In this document: piece after piece, positions 36,101 through 46,857 of the stretch | Layout of the letters: every line of letters starts with the position of its first letter | Numbering within the stretch: position 1 is the stretch's first letter | Source of the DNA: Patiria miniata | Taxonomy: Eukaryota; Echinodermata; Asteroidea; Valvatida; Asterinidae | Direction: 5' to 3' | Assembly (NCBI RefSeq): GCF_015706575.1 | Contig: NW_024037074.1 | Location: 620,001 to 684,000 of the forward strand | DNA length: 64,000 bases | Notes under the pieces: generated by a model | Seen by the model: only the letters and a program-made list of their open reading frames with translations | The model's database searches: none | Told to the model about the DNA's origin: nothing | Program-made: the position numbers and the translations under genes

Positions 36101-37242
36101 CCCTGGATTTGAACCCACAACCTTCAGATTTCGAGTCGGCCGTCCATAACATTGGACTAAGCATAATTTCACACTTTTTAGTGGTTACGAAATTAACTAA
36201 AATGTTTAAATTTACCCCAAAAGACATAAAACTTTAAAATCTAAAATTCCCAGCCTGGACTTGAACCCACAACCTTCAGATTTCGAGTCGGCCGTCCGTA
36301 CCATTGGACTAAGCATAATTTTACACTATTTAGTGGTTACGAAATTAACTATCAAGTTTAAATTTACCCCAAAAGAAATAACATTTTAAAATCTAAAATT
36401 TTCACCCTGGACTTGAACCCACAACCTTCAGATTTCGAGTCAGCAGTCCATACCATTGGACTAAGCATAATTTCTCACTTTTTAAAGGTGACGAAATTAA
36501 CTATAATGTTTTAATTTACCCAAAAATTAATAAAATTTTAAAATCTAAAATTCCCACCCTGAATTTGAACCCACAACCTTCAGATTTAGAGTCAGCAGTA
36601 CATACCATTGGACTAAGCATAATTTCACACTTTTAAATGTTACGAAATTAACTATAATGTTTTAATCTACCCAAAAAGAAATAAAATTTTAAAATTTAAA
36701 ATTCCCACCATGGATTTGAACCCGCAACCTTCAGATTTCGAGTCGGCCGTCCATACCATTGGACTAAGCATAATTTCACACTATTTAGTGGTTACGAAAT
36801 TAACTATCAAGTTTTAATTTACCCAAAAATTAATAAAATTTTAAAATCTAAAATTCCCACCCTGAATTTGAACCCACAACCTTCAGATTTAGAGTCAGCA
36901 GTACATACCATTGGACTAAGAAAAATTTCACACTTTTTAGTGGTTACGAAATTAACTATCAAGTTTAAATTTACCCAAAAAGACATAACATTTTAAAATC
37001 TAAAATTTTCACCCTGGACTTGAACCCACAACCTTCAGATTTCGAGTCAGCAGTCCATACCATTGGACTAAGCATAATTTCTCACTTTTTAAAGGTGACG
37101 AAATAAACTATAATGCTTCATTTTCCCAAAAATTAATAAAATTTTAAAATCTAAAATTCCCACCCTGAATTTGAACCCACAACCTTCAGATTTAGAGTCA
37201 GCAGTACATACCATTGGACTAAGCATAATTTCACACTTTTTA
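30184..37242. repeat. 7,022-bp satellite block, copy B
   Basis: The direct tandem copy of 23,162-30,183, with similarity running to about 37,242 where TTTAAAGG replaces TTTAAACG. The offset is 7,022 bp, then 7,023 after a one-base insertion in a C-run near 33,238. Such identity means a very recent unequal exchange, or an assembly duplication. Confidence 0.85.
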
Positions 37243-38200
37243 AAGGTTACGAAATAAACTATCAAGTTTAAATTTACCCAAAAAGACATACAATTTGAAA
37301 ATCTAAAATTTTCACCCTGGATTTGAACCCACAACCTTCAGATTTCGAGTCAGCAGTCCGTACCATTTGACTAAGCACAATTTCACACTTTTTAAAGGTT
37401 CAGAAATGAACTATAATGCTTAAATTTACCCAAAAATTAATAAAATTTTAAAATCTAAAATTCCCACCCTGGATTTGAACCCGCAACCTTCAGATTTCGA
37501 GTCGGCCATCCATACCATTGGACTAAGCATAATTTCACACTATTTAGTGGTTACGAAATTAACTATAATGTTTTAATTTACCCAAAAATTAATAAAATTT
37601 TAAAATCTAAAATTCCCACCCTGAATTTGAACCCACAACCTTCAGATTTAGAGTCAGCAGTACATACCATTGGACTAAGAAAAATTTCACACTTTTTAGT
37701 GGTTACGAAATTAACTATCAAGTTTAAATTTACCCAAAAAGACATAACATTTTAAAATCTAAAATTTTCACCCTGGACTTGAACCCACAACCTTCAGATT
37801 TCGAGTCAGCAGTCCATACCATTGGACTAAGCATAATTTCTCACTTTTTAAAGGTGACGAAATAAACTATAATGCTTCATTTTCCCAAAAATTAATAAAA
37901 TTTTAAAATCTAAAATTCCCACCCTGAATTTGAACCCACAACCTTCAGATTTAGAGTCAGCAGTACATACCATTGGACTAAGCATAATTTCACACTTTTA
38001 AATGTTACGAAATTAACTATAATGTTTTAATCTACCCAAAAAGAAATAAAATTTTAAAATTTAAAATTCCCACCCTGGATTTGAACCCGCAACCTTCAGA
38101 TTTCGAGTCAGCCGTCCATACCATTGGACTAAGCATAATTTCACACTATTTAGTGGTTACGAAATTAACTATCAAGTTTTAATTTACCCAAAAATTAATA
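36480..38200. repeat. ~760-bp (five-unit) higher-order repeat at the right edge
   Basis: The unusual GACTAAGAAAAATTTCACAC variant occurs at about 36,914 and again at about 37,676, each in the same order of neighbouring variants, giving a five-unit repeat with offset near 760 bp. A further copy of the variant lies at about 29,890 inside block A. Confidence 0.65.
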
Positions 38201-39844
38201 AAATTTAAAAATCTAAAATTCCCACCCTGAATTTGAACCCACAACCTTCAGATTTAGAGTCAGCAGTACATACCATTGGACTAAGCATAATTTCACACTT
38301 TTTAGTGGTTACGAAATTAACTATCAAGTTTAAATTTACCCAAAAAGACATAAAATTTTAAAATCTAAAATTTTCACCCTGGATTTGAACCCACAACCTT
38401 CAGATATCGAGTCAGCAGTCCGTACCACTGGACTAAGCATAATTTCACACTTTTTAAAGGTTACGAAATAAACTATAAGCTTCAATTTACCCAAAAATTA
38501 ATCAAATTTTAAAATCTGAAATTCCCACCCTGGATTTGAACCCACAACCTTCAGATTTAGAGTCAGCAGTCCATACCATTGGACTAAGCATAATTTCACA
38601 CTTTTTAAAGGTTACGAAATTAACTATAATGTTTTAATCTACCAAAAAAGAAATACAATTCTAAAATCTAAAATTTCCTCAGGATTTGAACCCGCAACCT
38701 TCAGATTTCGAGTCGGCCGTCCGTACCATTGGACTAAGCATAAATTCACACTTTTTAGTGGTTACGAAATTAACTATAATGTTTTAATTTACCCAAAAAG
38801 AAATAAAATTTTAAAATCTAAAATTCCCACCCTGGATTTGAACCCACAACCTTCAGATTTCAAGTCAGCAGTCCGTACCATTTGACTAAGCACAATTTCA
38901 CATTTAGTGGTTACGAAATTAACTATAATGTTTCAATTTACCCAAACAGACATACAATTTAAAAATCTAAAATTTTCACCCTGTATTTGAACCGGCAACC
39001 TTCAGATTTCAAGTCAGCAGTCCGTACCATTTGACTAAGCATAATTTCACACTTTTTAAAGGTTCCGAAATGAACTATAATGCTTAAATTTACCCAAAAA
39101 TTAATAAAATTTTAAAATCTAAAATTCCCACCCTGGATTTGAACCCACAACCTTCAGATTTCGAGTCAGCAGTCCATACCATTGGACTAAGCATAATTCC
39201 ACACATTTTAAAGGTAACAAAATTAACTATAATGTTTTAATTTACCCAAAAATTAATAAAATTTTAAAATCTAAAATTTCCACCCTGGATTTGAACCCAA
39301 AACCTTCAGATTTCGAGTCAGCAGTCCGTACCATTGGACTAAGCATAATGTTACACTTTTTAAAGGTTACGAAATTAACTATAATGCTTCAATTTACCCA
39401 AAAATTAATAACATTTTAAAATTTCAAATTCCCACCCTGGATTTGAACCCACAACCTTCAGATTTCGAGTCAGCAGTCCATACCATTGGACTAAGCATAA
39501 TTTCACACTTTTTTGTGGTTACGAAGTTAACTATCAAGTTTAAATTTACCCCAAAAGACATAAAATATTAAAATCTGAAATTTCCACCCTGGATTTGAAC
39601 CCGCAACCTTCAGATTTTGAGTAAGCAGTCCGTACCTTTGGACTAAGCATAATTTCACACTTTTAGTGGTTACGAAATTAACTATAAAATTTAAATTTAC
39701 CCAAAAAGACATACAATTTGAAAATCATGTAACTCAGGGCTCCTAAACTGAAGTGGAGTTTCTTTCTGTTTTCGCACGACAGGTGCGTGTGTATTGTACG
39801 CCTTTAGTACAATACACCATAGTTTTGTTACCTAACTATTCCGA

Positions 39845-39855
39845 TATATAAAAAG
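39845..39855 (+). promoter_or_regulatory. TATA box of the DIRS-like remnant
   Basis: TATATAAAAAG lies 90 bases upstream of the gag-like ATG at 39,945, at the right distance for a short leader. Confidence 0.45.
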
Positions 39856-39944
39856 CCACATGCGGGCTTTCTAGCTCAGCCTCGGTCAAGCAGTTGAACC
39901 TTACACGAGTTTCTACGCATCTCACTTACATCTCTTTAAAGAAA

Positions 39945-40418
39945 ATGTCTCAAGAAGACAACGCTTTGCCATTGCAGCTTAGTGAAAGGAACCAAGACAT
40001 TTTGCGAGCCATTCAGGCCATTACCAACTCCTTGGACTCGTGAGTAGAGTCCGCTTGCAAAAAACAGAAACTTGCGGCAGACCCCCCTAACCTAAAGAGG
40101 GCAGGAAACCAGCAGCAGTACACTTATTGCGAAAAAACCCTTTCGCTCATGGAGACGGCACTCCAGAACATTGACACACTCGACATCAAAGAAGCCAAGA
40201 ACAATCTCAAGGCGGCCATCAAGGGGATAAAGGAACACCAGAAGCTGATCTGCATCGCAGACCGGTCAGAGCTGGGTTGGGGAGTGGTCAAAGAATATGT
40301 CACCGACGACTTGGCCTCCGATTTCTTAGATGAGAAGAGAATCAAGAAAGCAGATAAAGCTGGATTTTTTTACCAAACACCAACACACTCCTACCAGCCT
40401 ACATGCGCTGCTTACTGA
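39945..40418 (+). pseudogene. DIRS-like gag ORF with one in-frame TGA
   Basis: The frame opens MSQEDNALPLQLSERNQD and is interrupted by TGA at 40,041-40,043 (TCG TGA GTA, a likely CGA-to-TGA change). It then continues unbroken through KKQKLAADPPN, a helical stretch (LQNIDTLDIKEAKNNLKAAI), ADRSELGWGVVKEYVTDDLA and DEKRIKKADKA to a stop at 40,416-40,418. This mix of a charged helix and a SELGW..V.EY block is recalled from DIRS-type gag proteins; no zinc knuckle remains. The C-terminus is lost. The function in active elements is assumed to be particle or RNA binding. Confidence 0.5.
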
Positions 40419-40720
40419 GACGTGAGTGACACCGGTCACGGCAGCTAAGTAGTCGACTCTCAAAGCCTGACAATTAATGGTACATGGTCTTAAACAGAGA
40501 AACCGTGTAATTCCACTTGGCGCGAGTTGGCAGTAGTCTTCAAAGTGCTGTTGGAACTGCGAGACGAATTTGCCCATCAAGAAATCTTACTAATGGAGAT
40601 CAATGGTCTATGGGGACAAGAGACGCCATCTTGATTCTTGGATCTGCCGCCGGTACAGCGCCCTCTAAAAAAATCTTTGAGAGTGGCGTTTCTGAAATTT
40701 CGGACTAGCTTCGGCTCAGA

Positions 40721-41074
40721 GTCATGACATGAAAGCTACATGTACGTTTCAAACCGATGTTTACCCAAAAATCCCAAGGTATGCGCTTCGTATGATGCAT
40801 GCCCACGTGATGGCGCACACAGGTGGTGGTGTTTTGTGACACTGATAGGTGCAAAATGAATGGATAATAATCACACGTGGTGGTTTGTTGTCTGCGTGCG
40901 CTGCATGTGTAGCTGCAAAAAAATGTAACAATGCCTGCCTCGCAAAAGTTGCCATGTTGGGTCATGGAACTTTCTGTTGTCGTGGTTGTATCTCTGCATG
41001 TGAGGTGGTTTCAGTGTATCCACCATCAACTTGATTTTCTTAAAACCTGAAAAACTGCTAGAAGTTCTTGGTCC
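40721..41074. other. Non-coding stretch
   Basis: No supported gene. Several short overlapping open frames on both strands have no motif. Confidence 0.4.
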
Positions 41075-41470
41075 GGTCGTCAGTGGCGTCACCAGACTTT
41101 TCAGTCTGGGGGGGCACAGGGGGGGCACCAGCATTTGATGGGGGGGGGGGGCACTTAGGTGGATACGGATCGCCGTCCTGGGGGAGGGGTCTAAGGGGAG
41201 GGGGTGCCCCCCTCCCCTTTGGAAAATTTTCGCATACGGAGGATGGGCTAGATGCAAAATGGTGCCACATTTGATGCTAAATTCGATCTGAAGATATCTC
41301 CAGAAATTGCTATTTTCGAGGTAATGATTTTAACAACGCGCAGAATTTTTTTTTTACCAACCCAAATCTCAGATGGGGGGGCACTCGGGGGGGCACTAGG
41401 TTTTCCAGGGGGGGCACGTGCCCCCCCTGGAAAACCTAGTCGTGAGTATTTAGCAGGGAAAGAATCGTAT
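41075..41470. mobile_element. G-rich non-autonomous element or fragment with palindrome
   Basis: A GTCAGTGGCGTCACCAGAC start followed by repeated GGGGGGGCAC blocks resembles the left terminus of a DNA-element family related to the GGCGTAGCC family nearby. The matching right terminus is not clear. It contains the perfect palindrome at 41,395-41,440. Confidence 0.4.
41395..41440. repeat. Perfect 46-bp palindrome without spacer
   Basis: The 23-base half starting ACTAGGTTTTCCAGG and ending GGCAC is followed at once by its exact reverse complement, centred on CACGTG. Confidence 0.9.
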
Positions 41471-41712
41471 ACCAAGGTTGCGATCATGGCGATGTGCCCT
41501 CACAAAGCGCGGGATTTGCAATCGCACCAATCCCATCCTGTTGCATAAACCACAGATCTAAGATTTCACATAATACTATATAAACATTTTGGATTTTGAG
41601 CATGTCAAGGAAGTGAAACATTTTGGATGGTGAGCATGTTGAGGAAGTGACAATTAAGCTAGTGGTTCCTCACGTACATCACATTATGTGCATTTTCCCC
41701 CATGTTGAAGCA

Positions 41713-41720
41713 CTTGAAAG
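41713..41720 (+). repeat. hAT-like target duplication, left
   Basis: CTTGAAAG, repeated at 44,343-44,350. Confidence 0.8.
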
Positions 41721-42116
41721 CATAGGCGTAGCCAAGGGGGGGCCAAGGGGGGCCATGGCCCCCCCTGCTGTAAAAAAAAAAGAATTTTACCAAAACCCGA
41801 CGTTAATTACGAGTACGAGTACGAAATACGAGTATGTGTATTTGATTGTCCGAAAATCATGTAATGCCTTTTTCTATAAAAAAAAGTCTTAAAAACTTTT
41901 GCTCAAATAATTCAGGGGAAAGGGGCCAGAAATGGCCTCAGATTGCAGCACAGAGCATGTAGGATCAAAAATTTCCCGGGACCCTTAAGCTGGCCCCGGA
42001 CCCCATGCCGTATTAAACACGTTCTTGACCAAGTTGAATACAATGAAAAATTCTTTGTACTGTATACGAAGTAAAATCAGGCAAAACAAAGGAATACCAA
42101 AAACATATATGGCCGA

Positions 42117-42450
42117 ATAAGAAGAAAAACATGTTTCTCGTCCGGGTTTTTTAAAAAAATGAGGAAGAGGGGCTTTTTATTTTTTATTTTTTCAAGATGG
42201 CCGCCATTTTAAAATTTCTTGCAACCGTTGGTGTTTCCAATGTTCAAAGACACTTTCAAAAGGAAAGACAAGTTGGACAAGAGAACTGAACATATTTACA
42301 GTGTATTTATTTTCCGATGAATTGGTGGACTTGTTCGGTGTTTTTTTTACTGAATTTTTTCAACAGTAAAAATAATTAAAAAATCAAGGCGGCCTCCAAA
42401 AAGGAAGCGGGTGGGGACGAGAAACATGTTTTTTTTTTACTTTGCCTAAG
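42117..42450. mobile_element. Nested repeat with ACATGTTTCTCGTCC inverted ends
   Basis: The left arm (GAAAAACATGTTTCTCGTCC) and right arm (GGACGAGAAACATGTTTTTT) are complementary and enclose a GATGGCCGCCATTTT block. It is related to 16,675-17,005. Confidence 0.65.
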
Positions 42451-42893
42451 GCAAAAGAAAAATGAATTTTCGCAATTAACAAAGTCCACTAGACATTTCC
42501 AAAGTAGGCAACAAGATGTTCGCTGGTAGGGGCGGATCTGGGGGGTGTGGGCGTGGGCCACCTTTTTTTCCTTCAGAAAATAAAAGCAAGATGTAGAGAG
42601 GGAGAGAGACCCAAACAGAGAAGAAAGGGAAGGGAGAGACACATTTAATATGGTAGTTCACGTCAGACCGTAGCCTGCTAGGATTAGCTGCACACAAGAC
42701 AACAATTATTATAGGGGGTCTGTCATACTTTTAGCTTTAAGAAAATAAAAAAGCGACGGGATCAAGAACTGCGACAAGACGAAACCTATGCTAGTATGTT
42801 GTACATTACACAGGAAAATGCACCCAGACCTCTCTATAGCATGCAGGACGCATGGCGAACAAGCCTTTGGAATGGGTGTCAATGGAGTCAATC

Positions 42894-42922
<29 letters not shown>
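42894..42922 (+). repeat. Run of 29 G
   Basis: A pure G homopolymer; C-rich tracts follow at about 42,990-43,008 and 43,045-43,056. The lengths are doubtful in any assembly. G-quadruplex formation is possible. Confidence 0.8.
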
Positions 42923-42924
<2 letters not shown>

Positions 42925-43319
42925 ATGTCCTTAAACATTGCACATGTGTTAAAGTCATGGGCTTCAATCCTGGGGGGACAGGGGGACATACCCCCCCCCC
43001 CCCCCCCCACTTGTTGAAGGGTGGGGGACACAATATCAAATGTCCCCCCCCCCCCAGATTTTTGAACTCGTGTCTCATTTACAGGGCCATATTATTATAT
43101 GCAGTGTATCTTTTGCTAAGAAAATAATGTGTTGTATCGTAGTAGTCGTAATAAATGAATGAACGCAAAGAACGAAACAAGAATACCGGCCGATAGGTGT
43201 TACAAAACTCAAACAACTTTAATTTTCTCACGTGGCCCTTTATATAGGGGCAAGCCAGATCCTGTGCGCAAGGATATTAAATTAAGTAGTCCCACAATTT
43301 ACATATAAATAGATATTAC

Positions 43320-44260
43320 ATAATGGTTAAAGTGGTCAGAAATTGCCTAAGATCTCACCACAGAGCATTTAGAATCCAAATTTTTTTCGGGGCCCTTAAT
43401 AAGCGGGCTCCAAACCCCACACCTTTAGCTGAGAATAGCTTATTCAATGACTTCAACCTCAAAAATGATGTTTAAATTATTATCTTTTGCTAAGAAAATA
43501 GTGGTTAAAGTAGGCAGAAATTGCCTCAGATCGCACCACAGAGCATCAAGAATCAATTTTTTTCGGGGCCCTTCAGCGGGCCAACGCTTTTAGCTGAGAA
43601 TATAATAGGCCTAGCTTATTCAATGACTTCAACCTCGGAAATAATGTTTAAATAATATTATTATCTTTCACTGAGAAAATATCAGTGGTTAAAGTAAATT
43701 GCCGCAGATCGCAGCACAGAGCATCTATAGAATCAAATTTTTTGGGGGCCCCGACCCAAAACCTAGCTCAGAATAGCTGATTCAATGACTCCAACATCGA
43801 AAACGATGTTCAAATTATTTTCTTTTGCCAAGAAAATATTGGTTAAAGTGGTCACAAATGGCTTCAGATCACACCACAGAGCATCTAGAATCCATTTTTT
43901 TTCGGGGCCCGTAAGCGGGCCCCGAACCCCACGCCGTAAGGGCTTCGCGCTCGCATTAGTTCTGATCAAGGTATGTCCCCCCACTTTTAAGAAGCAATTG
44001 ACGCCCCTGCTTAAAGTTGGGGTATCGTATCGTTTGTCCCACCCACTTTTTCATCCCCGAATAAATCTTGTAGCTTACTACAGTTTGATTTTAGAGTTTT
44101 CAGGATAGCTGATTCAATGACTCCAAACTCGATGTTTAAATGATGATCTTTTGCGAAAAAAAATTGGTTAAAGTGGTTAGATATTGCCTGAGATCGCACC
44201 ATGTAGAACATCTAGAATCCATTTTTTTTTTACATTTCACACACACCCTTTTTGGTCAAT
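43320..44260 (+). repeat. Minisatellite of ~170-bp units inside the hAT-like element
   Basis: Units share GGTTAAAGTGGTCAGAAATTG, CACCACAGAGCAT-TAGAATC, TTTTTCGGGGCCC and AGCTGATTCAATGACT-type blocks, starting near 43,325, 43,502, 43,690, 43,845 and 44,165. A diverged relative lies at about 41,925-42,010. They differ enough to be old. Confidence 0.7.
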
Positions 44261-44342
44261 CCTAGTTCCGCCCCTGGTTAGGGTTTGTACAGGCCGGTCG
44301 GACTTGGCCCCCCCCTGCTCCAAATTCCTGGCTACGCCTGTG

Positions 44343-44350
44343 CTTGAAAG
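44343..44350 (+). repeat. hAT-like target duplication, right
   Basis: CTTGAAAG, identical to 41,713-41,720. Confidence 0.8.
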
Positions 44351-45498
44351 TGTTCAACAAATTTAATTGGCCTGATCTAAGATCCATCTGATAATTGACA
44401 ATTATGTGCCAAAAATAGGGCTGATAGCTTTCAGAAACTTCATTCAATCCTTGCAACATGATCTCTCTGTAATTTTAGTTTCTATTGTATTGGAGTGGTG
44501 ATGTGAAGTAGTTTTCTATGTGAGGAAATAATGCTTTATTTTTAATAGGGCCCAAAGAAATATTAATTGATTGTGTTTTCATATACATTCTCCACTGTTG
44601 GGAAACCAGCTAGTTGACTAAGAACACAATTCCTTGGTTTGAATTTTTCCTCACACACATGGAAAGATTATGACAAGTTAAATTTATTGAGGAGAAAAAA
44701 AAAACACTTTGTCAATTGAGGGAAAACCTGATTTTGTTTAAAGACATTAATTTTATTTTATGACAGTCCCATATATAATCCAAAATAGAACCATTGTCTG
44801 ATTTATTATTGCATAGTTCAGAGGCAGCATACATGTCTATTATTTTTTAATTCCAAAGTTTGAAGAGTAAGTCAGGGAATCAACATTGATGCCAACAAAG
44901 CTATAACTCTGGATTATTTGATTCACTTCATAGGAAGTTTTACATTGACAAATAAGAGTTACAAGCCAACTCAGAACTTGTTTGTTTTTTTGGAGATGAC
45001 GCCAAATAAAGGTACTCTCGTGACTGTTTTTGATAATCCACAATTCCTCGGCTACTGAATTGCACTGCACTGAAATGGATTGTTTCTTACTGTAAATGCT
45101 TCCAGGTATCGAATGGACTGATCCAAGTCTTACTAACGTCCTTTCTCTACCAGATATGGTATGTATGGTGCTCCAAAATATTGTGACAGAGATGCAGGGA
45201 CACGTTTTTTTTTTTACCCGAAAAAGCTCAGATTTCATGAAAATATGGTTTAATTGGTGCAACGTTAATTTTACATTTTGAAGAGACCAGTATTACTTGG
45301 CTTTTGGAGGTATAATTACCTCTTCAAGTTGTTTACTTTACAAATTATGGCAGTAAGTACATTTTGAGAAATGCACTGGGACATGCATTTTGAGGGAGTT
45401 TTGAGGGAGTATTGTAAAGAATGAGCATCTTGTCCATTATTTTAAAGAGTTTTTAACACTGTACATAATCAGAGTCATGTTTAAGTTAATTTCATAGC
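44351..45498. other. Non-coding stretch
   Basis: AT-rich and without a supported gene. Short frames on both strands around 44,840-45,280 lack motifs and splice context. Confidence 0.4.
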
Positions 45499-46518
45499 TT
45501 AAAAATATCGGGGCTCACGGCCGACATGGACACCTTGTCCACGTATCTGTCGAACTGGCACTTGAAGCTCTCTGTGGCCAAAACCATGTCCTCCGCATTC
45601 CATCTCAACAACAGAGAGGCAAGCCGTGAGCTCAACATCATCGTCAACAACAACAGACTCCAGTTCCAGGCCACTCCGACATACCTAGGGGTCAAGCTCG
45701 ATCGCACCCTGATGTACCGCCAACACCTGGGAAATGTGTCAGCAAAGACATCAGCCCGTGTTGTCCTCATACGACGGCTAGCTGGCACAACGTGGGGTGC
45801 ATCGACTAAGACACTGCGCATCTCCACCCAAGCACAGGTCTTCTCCGCCGCTGAGTAGTGCGCCCCAGTCTGGTGTAGGAGCACCCACACCAAGAAGCTG
45901 GACATTACACTCAACAATGCCCTGTGCATGGTCTCCGGCTGCCTGCGCGCCACACTGATCAACCAACTACCGATCCTCGCAGGCATTGCCCCACCATCTC
46001 TACGTCGAGAAGCCGCCGTCCTGGCACTGTCGCGTAAGGCCACCAATGACGACAACCATCTTCTCCACAAAACTGCCACAGAGATCCCACACCGCGCTCG
46101 CCTAAGGTCACGACGTCCTTTCAAGGAGCACGCCCACCAGCTTCTGTGCTCCGTACCACCTGACATTTCCAAAAGGCTGTGGCTCAAACGGCGCTGGACA
46201 GAAGAGTGGCAAGCAGCAGACCATTCCAGGCTGCACCGTTTCTTGGACGAGCCAGGCGAGCTGCTCGGTGAAGACCTGCCGCGCAAACAGTGGACGATGC
46301 TGAACCGCCTCAGAACTGGCGTAGGCCGCTTCGCCGCGACTATGAAAGGCTGGGGGCTCAGGGACTCTGCTGCATGCGACTGTGGCCACCCAGAGCAGTC
46401 AGTTGACCATATCATCGAGTCCTGTCCACAGCACCGGCCACCCCACGGCGAACATGGCATTATCACCCTGGACGCTGACACAAAGACATGGCTTTTCTCC
46501 ACCAAAATGCAGGTGTGA
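45499..46518 (+). pseudogene. LINE ORF2 C-terminal fragment with one TAG
   Basis: One frame runs from about 45,499 to the stop at 46,516-46,518, broken only by TAG at 45,856-45,858 (AAE-stop-CAPVWC, where a Tyr codon is usual). It has LSTYLSNWHLKLSVAKTM, TPTYLGVKLDRTLMYRQHL and APPSLRREAAVLALSRKA. The end has CDCGHPEQSVDHIIESC, a Cys/His cluster typical of LINE C-termini. These are the thumb and tail of a non-LTR polymerase; the catalytic core is missing through 5' truncation. It is markedly GC-richer than its surroundings, which suggests a fairly recent arrival. The clade is not assigned. Confidence 0.78.
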
Positions 46519-46857
46519 TGAAGAGACGATGGTAGCATACGAGAGAAGAAGCTTAAAAATCTAATTTTCATTCTATATGTTTCAATTTATAGTGCCTTAA
46601 AGTGTCGGGACATGAAAGTAGACACTTGATACTAAAGAATGACCCATAGGCCCCTTTTTGATAAGAACTTGCTTGGAGTGTACATGCAGGAAGAAATTCA
46701 CGATAAACATCTCCAGGGTTTAGGATAGAGATAAACCCACGAGTGATTCTAGCCAAAGGATGATGCAATGGGCAGTTGCACTGTTTAGCTCTGTTCAATA
46801 TGGGGTGTCGGTGGGTACACTGAATTAATGAAAGGAAGCTGAAACAAGAAGCAGAGG
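46519..46857. other. 3' flank of the LINE fragment, non-coding
   Basis: Probably includes the LINE 3' UTR; no tail or target duplication identified. Confidence 0.35.

Larger units (their letters stand above)
22297..39725 (-). repeat. tRNA-derived satellite array, ~150-bp units, about 116 copies
   Basis: The 17.4-kb tandem array repeats every 149-152 bp. On the minus strand each unit carries a tRNA-like half: TAGTCCAATGG fits the A-box, its GTCC/GGAC pair forms a complete D-stem, and GGTTCAAATCC fits the B-box. The anticodon stem is weakened by mismatches and the acceptor stem is degenerate. T-runs (TTTTAGATTTTAAAATTTT) follow, as Pol III stops would. The anticodon position differs among units: CTA, CGA, TGA, CAA and GGA triplets are all read. 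Edge units, notably the first at 22,297-22,440, are more diverged than central ones. The rest of each unit is AT-rich (ACGAAATTAACTAT). The right end is cut mid-unit by the DIRS-like remnant. No protein is encoded. Confidence 0.93.
39726..40720 (+). mobile_element. DIRS-like retroelement remnant (5' region and gag-like ORF)
   Basis: GC content and texture change abruptly at 39,726, where the satellite stops inside a unit. A TATA-like box, a short leader and a gag-like ORF follow. The ORF resembles the first ORF of DIRS-type, tyrosine-recombinase retroelements, with a K.ADRSELGW..V.EY..DDLASDF.DEKRIKKA pattern. No reverse transcriptase, recombinase or terminal repeat is seen, so most of the element is missing. 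Exact boundaries are unknown. Confidence 0.5.
41721..44342. mobile_element. 2.6-kb hAT-like non-autonomous element
   Basis: Terminal inverted repeats CATAGGCGTAGCCA (left) and TGGCTACGCCTGTG (right) are flanked by an exact 8-bp duplication, CTTGAAAG. An 8-bp duplication with CA-start termini fits the hAT superfamily. No transposase is seen. Instead the interior holds a nested low-complexity repeat (42,117-42,450), G/C homopolymer tracts (42,894-43,060) and a tandem of ~170-bp units (43,320-44,260). Confidence 0.72.

Noticed and set aside
22297..39725. Calling each satellite unit a functional tRNA gene
   Set aside because: The anticodon stem has mismatches, the acceptor stem is largely unpaired and the T-stem is imperfect; only the D-arm and boxes are well kept.
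22297..39725. CRISPR array
   Set aside because: No short identical repeats with unique spacers; whole units are similar throughout, and the context is eukaryotic.
42796..43127. Frames rich in Gly or Pro on both strands
   Set aside because: They are translations of G and C homopolymers.
45492..46571. 359-residue minus-strand frame
   Set aside because: It is antisense to the LINE fragment, whose plus frame carries recognisable motifs. GC-rich sequence lowers stop frequency on the other strand.
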